Shown in pieces: positions 7,095 through 12,761 of a DNA stretch of 12,761 nucleotides (positions are counted from its first letter, which is position 1; each line of letters starts with the position of its first letter). The stretch spans positions 1 through 12,761 of the forward strand of contig DAOUOU010000067.1 in the NCBI GenBank assembly GCA_030626465.1, given 5' to 3'. The position numbers and the translations under genes are program-made. This stretch comes from Bacteroidales bacterium (GTDB taxonomy: Bacteria > Bacteroidota > Bacteroidia > Bacteroidales > UBA10428). The notes under the pieces are model-generated. The model saw only the letters and a program-made list of their open reading frames with translations. It had not been told where the DNA came from and did no database searches.

Positions 7095-8672
7095 TTATTG
7101 TAGTCGTTCAACTATATCTTTAGCCATAGCAGTCAATAATTTTTCTTCTTGATCATCAATTTTTCCTGCTTTTATTGAATCAAGTATATTTTTATGTTTT
7201 AACTCAAGGAAATCAAGAAATTCTTTTTCAAATGCCTTCACTTTTTCAGCAGGCAATTCCGATAATAATCCTTTTGAGCCACAGTATATTATAGCAACTT
7301 GTTTTTCTACAGGCAAAGGTTGATATTGTCCCTGTTTAAGAATTTCAACATTCTTTACTCCCTTATCAAGAATAGCAAGAGTTGCTGCGTCAAGATCGGA
7401 CCCGAACTTAGAAAAAGCTTCCAGTTCACGATATTGAGCCTGATCAAGTTTCAATGTGCCAGCAACTTTTTTCATCGACTTTATTTGTGCAGCACCTCCA
7501 ACGCGCGATACTGAGATACCTACATTTATTGCAGGACGAATACCTGCATTAAAAAGATTTGACTCAAGAAATATTTGTCCATCTGTAATAGAAATCACAT
7601 TAGTAGGAATATAAGCTGATACATCACCGGCCTGTGTTTCGATAATTGGAAGAGCAGTAAGCGAACCTCCTCCTTTTACCATGGGCCTTAATGCATCCGG
7701 GAGATCGTTCATCTGTGCAGCAATATCATCATTCTCAATAATCTTTGCTGCTCTTTCCAAGAGACGTGAATGAAGATAAAAAACATCTCCCGGATAAGCT
7801 TCACGTCCCGGAGGGCGACGCAGTAATAATGATACTTCACGATAAGATACTGCCTGTTTGGACAGATCATCATAAATGATTAACGCAGGTCGGCCTGTAT
7901 CTCTGAAATATTCACCAATTGAAGCACCGGCAAAAGGAGCATAGAACTGAAGAGCAGCAGGATCGGAAGCATTGGCAGCAACAATTACTGTATAGCTCAT
8001 TGCTCCATTGGTCTCCAGTGTCTTTGCTATATTGGCAATTGTTGATCCTTTCTGCCCTACTGCAACATAAATACAGTATACAGCTTCTCCCCGATCGTAG
8101 AATTCCTTCTGATTTATAATGGTATCAATTGCTATTGCTGTTTTCCCTGTTTGTCTGTCGCCAATAATTAATTCTCTCTGGCCTCGTCCAATGGGGGTCA
8201 TGGCATCGATAGCTTTTATTCCGGTTTGTAATGGTTCATTGACAGGTTGACGAAATATTACACCGGGAGCTTTGCGTTCAAGAGGCAACTCGTATGTCTT
8301 ACCATGAATGTTTCCCTTGCCATCAATAGGTGTCCCTAATGTGTTAATTATCCTGCCAAGGAGGCCTTCTCCTACCTTAATGGAAGCAATTCTTTCTGTA
8401 CGCTTAACCGAATCATTTTCTTTAACAGCTTCTGACGGTCCTAATAATACAGCACCAACATTATCTTCTTCAAGGTTAAGTACAATCCCGACTACTCCAC
8501 TCTCAAATTCAATCATTTCGTTGGCTCTTACATTATTCAGACCATGTATTCTGGCAATACCATCACCGATCTGCAAAACAGTTCCAATTTCTTCCAGCTC
8601 AACATCCGTATTAATTCCTTTTAACTGTTGTTTAAGTATTTTCGATACTTCAGAAGGTTTTATTGTTGACAT
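7095..8672 (-). CDS. atpA: ATP synthase F1 subunit alpha
   Basis: Non-catalytic nucleotide-binding subunit of the F1 hexamer, 525 residues. The N-terminal delta-contacting segment and beta-barrel domain are followed by Walker A GDRQTGKT (171-178), ALIIYDD (263-269, Walker B region), the LLRRPPGREAYPGD stretch (283-296) and the arginine-finger motif SVSRVGGAAQ with Arg390. The segment around IAAQMNDLPDALRPMVKGGG (317-336) is about ten residues longer than in E. coli and is typical of Bacteroidota alpha subunits. The start is the ATG in MSTIKPSEVSKILK, 12 nt after the atpH stop. The beta partner (atpD) is not in this window. Confidence 0.99.
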   Translation of the reverse strand: MSTIKPSEVSKILKQQLKGINTDVELEEIGTVLQIGDGIARIHGLNNVRANEMIEFESGVVGIVLNLEEDNVGAVLLGPSEAVKENDSVKRTERIASIKVGEGLLGRIINTLGTPIDGKGNIHGKTYELPLERKAPGVIFRQPVNEPLQTGIKAIDAMTPIGRGQRELIIGDRQTGKTAIAIDTIINQKEFYDRGEAVYCIYVAVGQKGSTIANIAKTLETNGAMSYTVIVAANASDPAALQFYAPFAGASIGEYFRDTGRPALIIYDDLSKQAVSYREVSLLLRRPPGREAYPGDVFYLHSRLLERAAKIIENDDIAAQMNDLPDALRPMVKGGGSLTALPIIETQAGDVSAYIPTNVISITDGQIFLESNLFNAGIRPAINVGISVSRVGGAAQIKSMKKVAGTLKLDQAQYRELEAFSKFGSDLDAATLAILDKGVKNVEILKQGQYQPLPVEKQVAIIYCGSKGLLSELPAEKVKAFEKEFLDFLELKHKNILDSIKAGKIDDQEEKLLTAMAKDIVERLQ

Positions 8673-8684
8673 TATTGTATTGTT

Positions 8685-9224
8685 TTATGAATTAATCAAC
8701 TCACGTTTAATTTTATTCAATTGAGTATTCAGACTTGCATTAATTTGTTGATCTTCAATGCGAAGTATAAATCCTCCAATAATTGAAGGATCTACTTTTT
8801 CTTTTAATTCGATCTTCAATTTGAATTTTTTTGAAATGAAATCGAAAATCTCCTTTTTATACAAAGAAGACAGAGGACATGCCGTAGTAATAGATGCCTC
8901 GCTGATTCCCTGATTATGTTTGTGGTATTGAATGAAATGAAGACATATATTCCTGAGATACATTTCCCTTTTATTTTCAATTAAAAGATGAAGAAATTTT
9001 AAGGTTAACTCCTGTATCTTGTTCTTAAATATTTTATCTATCAGTTTTTCTTTTTCACTGCTTTTTAATAATGGGCTGCTTAAAAAATCTTTAAAAATTT
9101 GAGATTCCATTATTGAAGACAGAATCACCTTAATATCCTTTTCAACAAAATTCTGTTTCTCTTCCTCTTCAGCTAATTGATAGAGTGCTTTAACATACCT
9201 TACTGTAATTAAGCTATCGTTCAT
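8685..9224 (-). CDS. atpH: ATP synthase F1 subunit delta
   Basis: Peripheral-stalk protein (OSCP homologue) that ties the top of F1 to the b subunits; 179 residues, normal for the family. It starts with the helical N-domain pattern SLITVRYVKALYQLAEEE, has the central FLHLLIENKRE region (about 77-87), and ends with the C-terminal domain signature DPSIIGGFILRIEDQQINAS. Overall divergence is typical, since delta is the least conserved F1 subunit. The gene sits 14 nt after atpF and 12 nt before atpA, in the usual BEFHAG order. Confidence 0.96.
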   Translation of the reverse strand: MNDSLITVRYVKALYQLAEEEEKQNFVEKDIKVILSSIMESQIFKDFLSSPLLKSSEKEKLIDKIFKNKIQELTLKFLHLLIENKREMYLRNICLHFIQYHKHNQGISEASITTACPLSSLYKKEIFDFISKKFKLKIELKEKVDPSIIGGFILRIEDQQINASLNTQLNKIKRELINS

Positions 9225-9238
9225 ATAATCCAGAATGA

Positions 9239-9733
9239 TTAATTCGTTTTAATATCTCTCAGGAGTTTATCTATCAGTTCTTTCTGTTCCTTATCTCCGG
9301 CTAATTTTTCCTGTAAGAGCTTTTCGGCAATATGTACAGATAATTGCACTGCATATTCCCTTATTTCTTTTATTGCAGCATTTTTTTCCGATTTTATATT
9401 ACTTCGGGCTGTCTCAATTAATTTCTCAGCCTCAGAAATTGCTTGCTCCTTTGCGTCTAAAACAATAGTCTCTTTCAGATCACGTGCCTCCTTAAAAATT
9501 CTGTCACGTTCTTGCTTTGCTTCTGCAATAATTCTTTCATTATCAATATGCAATCTTTCCATGTCTTGTTTGGCTGCATCTGCAGCTCTCAAGGCATTTT
9601 CAATAGATTCTTCTCTATGTTTAAGTGCATTAAGCACAGGTTTCCAGGCAAACTTCTTTAACAGGAAAAACACTGCTAAAAAGCCTATTAACATCCAAAT
9701 TACTGTCCCGGTATGTGGCATCAAAAGTCCCAT
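9239..9733 (-). CDS. atpF: ATP synthase F0 subunit b
   Basis: Membrane-anchored peripheral stalk subunit. One N-terminal helix (about residues 8-27 of MGLLMPHTGTVIWMLIGFLA) is followed by FAWKPVLNALKHREESIENAL and a long, charged, Ala/Glu/Lys-rich coiled coil to the end. A TTG at 9739 would extend it by two residues, but I choose the ATG at 9733 because the family commonly starts MGLL/MGLV in Bacteroidota; this gives 164 residues. The start lies 15 nt after a strong stem-loop that fills most of the gap from atpE, so initiation on atpF may be influenced by that structure. Confidence 0.96.
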   Translation of the reverse strand: MGLLMPHTGTVIWMLIGFLAVFFLLKKFAWKPVLNALKHREESIENALRAADAAKQDMERLHIDNERIIAEAKQERDRIFKEARDLKETIVLDAKEQAISEAEKLIETARSNIKSEKNAAIKEIREYAVQLSVHIAEKLLQEKLAGDKEQKELIDKLLRDIKTN

Positions 9734-9748
9734 ATTCAATTTTTTTTA

Positions 9749-9779
9749 TCAGAGGTATGACCAACCGCCATACCTCTGA
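9749..9779 (-). other. perfect 11-bp stem-loop between atpE and atpF
   Basis: TCAGAGGTATG (9749-9759) and CATACCTCTGA (9769-9779) are perfect inverted repeats around a 9-nt loop. On the operon transcript the hairpin begins 5 nt after the atpE stop and is followed by an A-run (ATAAAAAAAATTG), not a U-run, so it is not a standard intrinsic terminator for the operon. On the other strand it is preceded, not followed, by T's. The best inference is an mRNA element that stabilises the 3' end of the atpE message or marks a processing site, so that more c subunit than b subunit is made. Confidence 0.8.
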
Positions 9780-9784
9780 AGTTA

Positions 9785-10039
9785 TTAAAGCACTACTGCA
9801 AGCAATGAAATAATTACAGCAAATAAAGCAACTCCTTCGATCAGGGCTGCGGCAACGATCAAATTAGATCGAATGTCACCTGCTGCTTCGGGTTGGCGGG
9901 CAATGGCCTCCATGGCATCACTCCCGATTTTTCCGATGCCCATTGCAGCTCCAATGGTTGTAATACTTGCTGCAAAAGCTCCGGCAACTTTAGCCAATCC
10001 TAATGTTGCTGCTGCTTCAAGTAAAATAGTTAATACCAT
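9785..10039 (-). CDS. atpE: ATP synthase F0 subunit c
   Basis: Rotor-ring proteolipid, 84 residues, two membrane helices (about 12-38 and 57-82) joined by the polar loop ARQPEA (47-52), which contacts the gamma/epsilon foot. The ion-carrying carboxylate is Glu68 in ALIEGVALFAVI. Compared with the sodium-binding Ilyobacter tartaricus ring, the Gln32 position is Ile35 here and the Ser66 position is Gly69. The sodium ligand set is therefore missing and proton coupling is expected. The helix 1 motif GAAMGIGKIGSDAMEAIARQ carries the glycine repeats needed for ring packing. The gene lies 21 nt after atpB, without a recognisable Shine-Dalgarno sequence despite the need for high expression. Confidence 0.98.
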   Translation of the reverse strand: MVLTILLEAAATLGLAKVAGAFAASITTIGAAMGIGKIGSDAMEAIARQPEAAGDIRSNLIVAAALIEGVALFAVIISLLAVVL

Positions 10040-10060
10040 AATAATTTGTATTAAGATGAA

Positions 10061-11155
10061 TTAATGATGGTCTTCAACAGCCATCCCAAAATAGAGGGCT
10101 GATAAAAACGTAAAAACATATGCTTGTATAAATGCAACTAGTAGTTCCAGCAATGTCATAAAGATGATAAACATGATTGACACGACAGAAACGCTATAAC
10201 CCAAAAAAGGTTGTATCTCGCCAAAAAGGAAGATCAATGACACAAATCCCAAAACAATTATATGGCCGGCTGTAATATTCGCAAAAAGACGAATCATTAA
10301 CACAATAGGTTTTGTGAAAATTCCGATGGTTTCAACCACAGGCATTATTGGTAAAGGAAGTTTTAGCCATATTGGCACCCCTGGCGTATTGAAAATATGT
10401 TTCCAATAGTTTTTATTACCTCTTATAGCAGTAACAGTAAAAGTAAAGAAAGCCAGCACCATTGTCACAGCAATATTTCCTGTTACATTAACACCTCCGG
10501 GAAATATGGGAATTAATCCCAGCATATTATTGATCCAGATAAAAAAGAATACAGTGAGCAGAAATGGCATGAAGGATTCATACTTTTTTTCACCGATTGA
10601 TGGTTTTGCTATCTCATCCCGTACAAACAAGATGACCGGTTCTAATAAGGATTGTAAACCTCTTGGGGGTTGATCCGGCCTCTTTTTATAAGCATTACCA
10701 ACATTGATAAAAATGATAAGAATCAGTATTATACTAAAAAACAATGCGGCAATGTTTTTAGTAATTGAAATATCGAAGGGAATCACTTCAGATCCATCAG
10801 ATAAAGTTTCAATAATTTTTCCTTTGTTTTCCCCCTCAGTTTCAAGACGAAAATCTTTGTAAGACGCATGACCATGTTTAAATCGTGAAGACCAGAAAAT
10901 TATTATTCCCTTTTCTTTACTAAAAAGAATTACCGGGAGAGGGATGCTGATTGATTTTTGTCCAATATCGATAATATGCCAGTCGTACGAATCGCCAATA
11001 TGGCCAAAAATAAAAGAGCCAGGATCAAACTTTCCGTGGCCGGATGCTTCACCGTGTGATTCTTCAGATTCGGAAGCCAGTATAAAATTTGCAGTAAATA
11101 CAACTATTGCCAATGCCCCAATTATCACCTTAATTAATCTACCTTCCCGAAGCAT
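10061..11155 (-). CDS. atpB: ATP synthase F0 subunit a, long N-terminal extension
   Basis: Stator channel subunit that passes protons to the c ring; 364 residues, well above the 220-290 common elsewhere. The extra length is N-terminal: a signal-like helix (about 7-27, cleavage possible near ILASES), then a His-rich, probably periplasmic region with GKFDPGSFIFGHIGDSYDWH (41-60), up to the first conserved helix at about 135-152. The catalytic arginine is Arg289 in MIRLFANITAGH. His298 and Glu337 occupy the positions of E. coli Glu219 and His245, the reciprocal His/Glu arrangement, and Gln344 matches E. coli Gln252. The C-terminus is LSALYFGMAVEDHH. The extension is known in Bacteroidota a subunits, but its role is not settled. 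Confidence 0.97.
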   Translation of the reverse strand: MLREGRLIKVIIGALAIVVFTANFILASESEESHGEASGHGKFDPGSFIFGHIGDSYDWHIIDIGQKSISIPLPVILFSKEKGIIIFWSSRFKHGHASYKDFRLETEGENKGKIIETLSDGSEVIPFDISITKNIAALFFSIILILIIFINVGNAYKKRPDQPPRGLQSLLEPVILFVRDEIAKPSIGEKKYESFMPFLLTVFFFIWINNMLGLIPIFPGGVNVTGNIAVTMVLAFFTFTVTAIRGNKNYWKHIFNTPGVPIWLKLPLPIMPVVETIGIFTKPIVLMIRLFANITAGHIIVLGFVSLIFLFGEIQPFLGYSVSVVSIMFIIFMTLLELLVAFIQAYVFTFLSALYFGMAVEDHH

Positions 11156-11211
11156 GATGTTAACTAATTCATTTTAAACTAAAGTTAATAAAGAAAATTA
11201 AAAATGATGTA

Positions 11212-11604
11212 TTAATCTTTCTGTGTTTTGAAAAACCTTATTAAAGAGGCTATTTCCAGATAAGTAAATATTAAGTAGAGGAGAAAGAGAAGGATTACAA
11301 ATGCAACTCTCAGTTCCTGGGTTTTTACAATAAGAAGAAAAACAAGGGCAATGGTCAGGTAAGAGAAAAACTTTATCGCAAACGATTTTACAACAACAAT
11401 TAATGATTTATCTGAACCAGCTGATTTCTTTGTAACGATATAATAAACAATAAGATTTACAAAGAATGTGACCAACACAGTTAATAGGTAGAAAAGATGA
11501 AAATATTTAAAAAGAAATTTAGAAAACAAGAGAGCGCCAAACAAAATTATTGCAAGTGTAGCAATTAGGTTTTTTATTAGAAATTTCTTAAAATGAGTAT
11601 TCAT
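11212..11604 (-). CDS. small membrane protein in atpI position (AtpI-like)
   Basis: A 130-residue hydrophobic protein with four predicted helices (about 10-28, 34-58, 73-93 and 97-119) and basic ends. It sits between atpZ and atpB, where other bacteria carry atpI, whose product assists assembly or stability of the c ring. Length and helix count fit AtpI, although I see no strongly diagnostic residues, so the assignment rests on position and topology. Its ATG follows the atpZ stop after a single base (TAAGATG), so translation of the two is very likely coupled. A 56-nt AT-rich gap separates it from atpB. Confidence 0.75.
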   Translation of the reverse strand: MNTHFKKFLIKNLIATLAIILFGALLFSKFLFKYFHLFYLLTVLVTFFVNLIVYYIVTKKSAGSDKSLIVVVKSFAIKFFSYLTIALVFLLIVKTQELRVAFVILLFLLYLIFTYLEIASLIRFFKTQKD

Positions 11605-11605
11605 C

Positions 11606-11836
11606 TTATTGTTTACCGATAAAATCTTTAATCACAATATACATTGCAAGGATAACCGATAATAAGGAGAGCAATACAGTAAAAACAGGAAATTCCAGAT
11701 TTAATTTTCTATCTAATTTTATACCTCCGAATGTGCCGGCAAGAATGATAACAGCCATTTGAAAAACTATCCCAGAGTATCTGGTAAAATTATTTGAATT
11801 TTTTTGGTTCTTCCTGAACGACTGATTGCTTGACAT
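11606..11836 (-). CDS. atpZ: AtpZ/AtpI-family protein (ATP synthase accessory subunit)
   Basis: A 76-residue protein with two membrane helices (about 23-41 and 52-70) and the family-like core YSGIVFQMAVIILAGTFGGI followed by KLDRKL. This matches the AtpZ family (ATPase_gene1), which precedes atp operons and has been linked to magnesium/calcium uptake and to c-ring assembly. The conserved core starts at about residue 20. Residues 1-16 lie within the bactofilin gene, read in a different frame. An in-frame ATG at 11836 is the natural start, and the only other methionine (residue 27) falls inside the first helix. The 47-nt overlap implies translational coupling to the bactofilin. Confidence 0.9.
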   Translation of the reverse strand: MSSNQSFRKNQKNSNNFTRYSGIVFQMAVIILAGTFGGIKLDRKLNLEFPVFTVLLSLLSVILAMYIVIKDFIGKQ

Positions 11837-12212
11837 CTTTTATTGGTTCGATATCTTTTATGGGTGAGTCAGTACTGGTCATCTGACAATTCCCGCTAAA
11901 TCTGGCCCCAGGTTCAATTGCCAGTCTTTTGGCACTAATATCACCAAGAATAGTGGATGTTGATTTTAAAGAAAGCAATTCCTGGACGAGGATCTTCCCT
12001 TCAACTTTTCCTTCAAGGTCTGAATTTTTACAATGTACTTCGCCTTTGACCATACCAGTATTCCCGATGACCACTTTACCTTTTGTCCGGAGATTTCCAT
12101 TTAAGGTGCCGTCAATTCGGATATCGCCTGTTGAGTCAATGTGTCCTTTAATATTGGTCCCTGCTCCAATCAGATTGATTGTATTATTTTCTTGTTCAAT
12201 GTATTTTGCCAT
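11790..12212 (-). CDS. bactofilin family polymer-forming cytoskeletal protein
   Basis: Bactofilins self-assemble into filaments that scaffold envelope processes. From the ATG at 12212 the protein has 140 residues: a short N-terminal tail (MAKYIEQENNTINLIGAGTN), then a right-handed beta-helix of short repeats (about 20-108) with typical turns such as GDIRIDGTLNGNLRTKGKV, GMVKGEVHCKNSDLEGKVEG and TILGDISAKRLAIEPGARFSG, and a disordered charged C-tail. A TTG two codons upstream (12218) is possible but less likely. The gene opens the ATP synthase transcript, about 115 nt downstream of the fabH stop, and its last 47 nt also encode the start of AtpZ. Whether the filament has any physical link to ATP synthase is unknown. 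Confidence 0.93.
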   Translation of the reverse strand: MAKYIEQENNTINLIGAGTNIKGHIDSTGDIRIDGTLNGNLRTKGKVVIGNTGMVKGEVHCKNSDLEGKVEGKILVQELLSLKSTSTILGDISAKRLAIEPGARFSGNCQMTSTDSPIKDIEPIKDVKQSVVQEEPKKFK

Positions 12213-12253
12213 TTTCAATTTAAATTTTATGTCTATAACTTAAAATAAAGGAG

Positions 12254-12290
12254 TAAAGATATATAAATTTAATAAGATCATGAATCAGAA
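12254..12290 (-). promoter_or_regulatory. possible promoter of the bactofilin-atp operon
   Basis: Between the fabH terminator and the bactofilin start the minus strand carries TATCTTTA (12261-12254), which matches 7 of 8 positions of the Bacteroidota -7 consensus TAnnTTTG. Only a poor TTTG-like -33 candidate (TTCTG, around 12290-12286) lies upstream. The location, downstream of a terminator and about 40 nt before the first gene, is what one expects. The motif itself is weak in such AT-rich DNA. Confidence 0.3.
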
Positions 12291-12298
12291 CAGAGCAC

Positions 12299-12323
12299 AA
12301 AAAAACCCGGCTAATCCGGGTTT
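12299..12323 (-). terminator. intrinsic terminator of fabH
   Basis: On the minus strand AAACCCGG (12323-12316) and CCGGGTTT (12310-12303) form an 8-bp stem around a 5-nt loop (ATTAG), and the T-run reaches seven bases (12305-12299). It begins a few bases after the fabH stop at 12328. A GC-rich stem followed directly by T's is a textbook Rho-independent terminator. It separates fabH from the bactofilin-atp transcript. Confidence 0.9.
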
Positions 12324-12327
12324 ATAA

Positions 12328-12761
12328 TTATTTGGTATCGTATGCCCACTTAAGATAAATACTGCCCCAGGTATATCCAGCTCCAAAAGCTGTCAGGATT
12401 AAATTGTCTCCCTTTTTTAATTGCTTTTCATAATCCCAGAAGCATAAAGGAATAGTAGCTGCAGTAGTATTACCATAGCGCTGGATGTTAATCATTACCT
12501 GATCTTTTTCAATTCCCATACGCCTTGCAACAGCTTCAATTATTCTCATATTTGCCTGATGAGGTACAAGCCAGGCAAGTTGTTCAGGTTTTATCTTATT
12601 TTGTTTCATAATATCAACAGCAATATCTGACATAACGGAAACTGCAATTTTAAAAACAGCTTTTCCTTCCTGATAAACGTAATGTTCGTGATTATCAACT
12701 GTTGCATGCGAAGGGGGATTTAAAGAACCCCCTGCTTTCATGTACAAAAACTCTCTGCCAG
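12328..12761 (-). CDS. fabH: 3-oxoacyl-ACP synthase III (KAS III), C-terminal part
   Basis: The last ~143 residues of the enzyme that condenses acetyl-CoA with malonyl-ACP to start type II fatty acid synthesis. The reading frame stays open to the window edge (GREFLYMKAGG), so the start and the active-site cysteine lie outside. Two of the three catalytic residues are visible: the histidine in WLVPHQANMRII and the asparagine in RYGNTTAATIP, matching His244 and Asn274 of E. coli FabH. The C-terminal glycine-rich strand LTAFGAGYTWGSIYLKW is also typical. A TTG at 12747 is only an internal codon. A strong terminator follows immediately, so the gene is not part of the atp transcript by read-through. 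Confidence 0.96.
   Translation of the reverse strand, partial: GREFLYMKAGGSLNPPSHATVDNHEHYVYQEGKAVFKIAVSVMSDIAVDIMKQNKIKPEQLAWLVPHQANMRIIEAVARRMGIEKDQVMINIQRYGNTTAATIPLCFWDYEKQLKKGDNLILTAFGAGYTWGSIYLKWAYDTK

Noticed and set aside
8308..8724. 138-residue open frame on the plus strand
   Set aside because: Antisense to atpA, one of the most conserved genes known; Ser/Leu/Pro-rich composition of a shadow frame.
9740..9779. atpE/atpF hairpin as an intrinsic terminator
   Set aside because: On the operon strand it is followed by A's rather than T's, and on the other strand the T-run precedes the stem. It is kept as an RNA structure only.
11180..11187. TAACTTTA on the minus strand just upstream of atpB as an internal promoter
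   Set aside because: It matches 7 of 8 positions of the Bacteroidota -7 element, but there is no -33 element and the spacer is so AT-rich that such matches are expected by chance.
11799..11805. Programmed -1 frameshift at the A7 run in the bactofilin gene
   Set aside because: A -1 slip leads to a short unrelated tail and a stop; only a +1 slip would enter atpZ, and atpZ has its own good ATG.
11929..12243. 104-residue open frame on the plus strand
   Set aside because: Antisense to the bactofilin gene, with no independent support.
1..12761. CRISPR arrays, tRNA genes, insertion sequences, attachment sites
   Set aside because: No direct-repeat series, cloverleaf, transposase motif or terminal repeats were found on reading both strands.

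Overview
The window reads as a chromosomal segment of a Bacteroidota bacterium, probably Bacteroidales/Marinilabiliales-like. This rests on the AT-rich DNA, the near absence of Shine-Dalgarno sequences, an ATP synthase alpha subunit with the extended MNDLP...KGGG segment, an a subunit with a long exported N-terminus, and an F0F1 operon that starts with bactofilin, atpZ and an atpI-like gene and lacks atpD and atpC. The lineage call is inference; no rRNA is present.

Left part (1-4731, + strand): a compact envelope gene cluster. It holds the 3' part of an FtsX/LolE-type permease that appears frameshifted near position 75, a second FtsX-type permease, a LolD/MacB-type ATPase with an unusual hydrophobic insertion, a four-helix membrane protein and an outer-membrane beta-barrel protein. 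Gaps are short (18-36 nt) and the last pair overlaps (ATGA), so this looks like one transcript that begins upstream of the window. The likely theme is ATP-driven movement of a lipid or lipoprotein from the inner membrane towards the outer membrane. The substrate is unknown.

Right part (12761-4728, - strand): the 3' end of fabH with a clear intrinsic terminator, then a ten-gene run: bactofilin, atpZ, an atpI-like gene, atpB, atpE, atpF, atpH, atpA, atpG and a GT-C-type membrane glycosyltransferase. The operon encodes the whole F0 sector plus the alpha, gamma and delta subunits of F1; beta and epsilon must be encoded elsewhere. atpZ starts 47 nt inside the bactofilin gene, which couples a cytoskeletal scaffold to the ATP synthase assembly genes. 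A perfect 11-bp stem-loop sits between atpE and atpF and may help set the excess of c subunit. The ion-binding residues of the c ring point to proton coupling.

The two halves converge at 4728-4731, where the stop codons of the barrel gene and the glycosyltransferase gene overlap. No stretch over 300 bases lacks a gene. The longest gap is the ~115 nt between fabH and the bactofilin gene, which holds the terminator and probably the operon promoter. I see no tRNA, rRNA, insertion sequence, CRISPR array or phage gene. The parts most worth a second look are the envelope cluster with its two insertions, the atpE/atpF hairpin, and the bactofilin-atpZ overlap.
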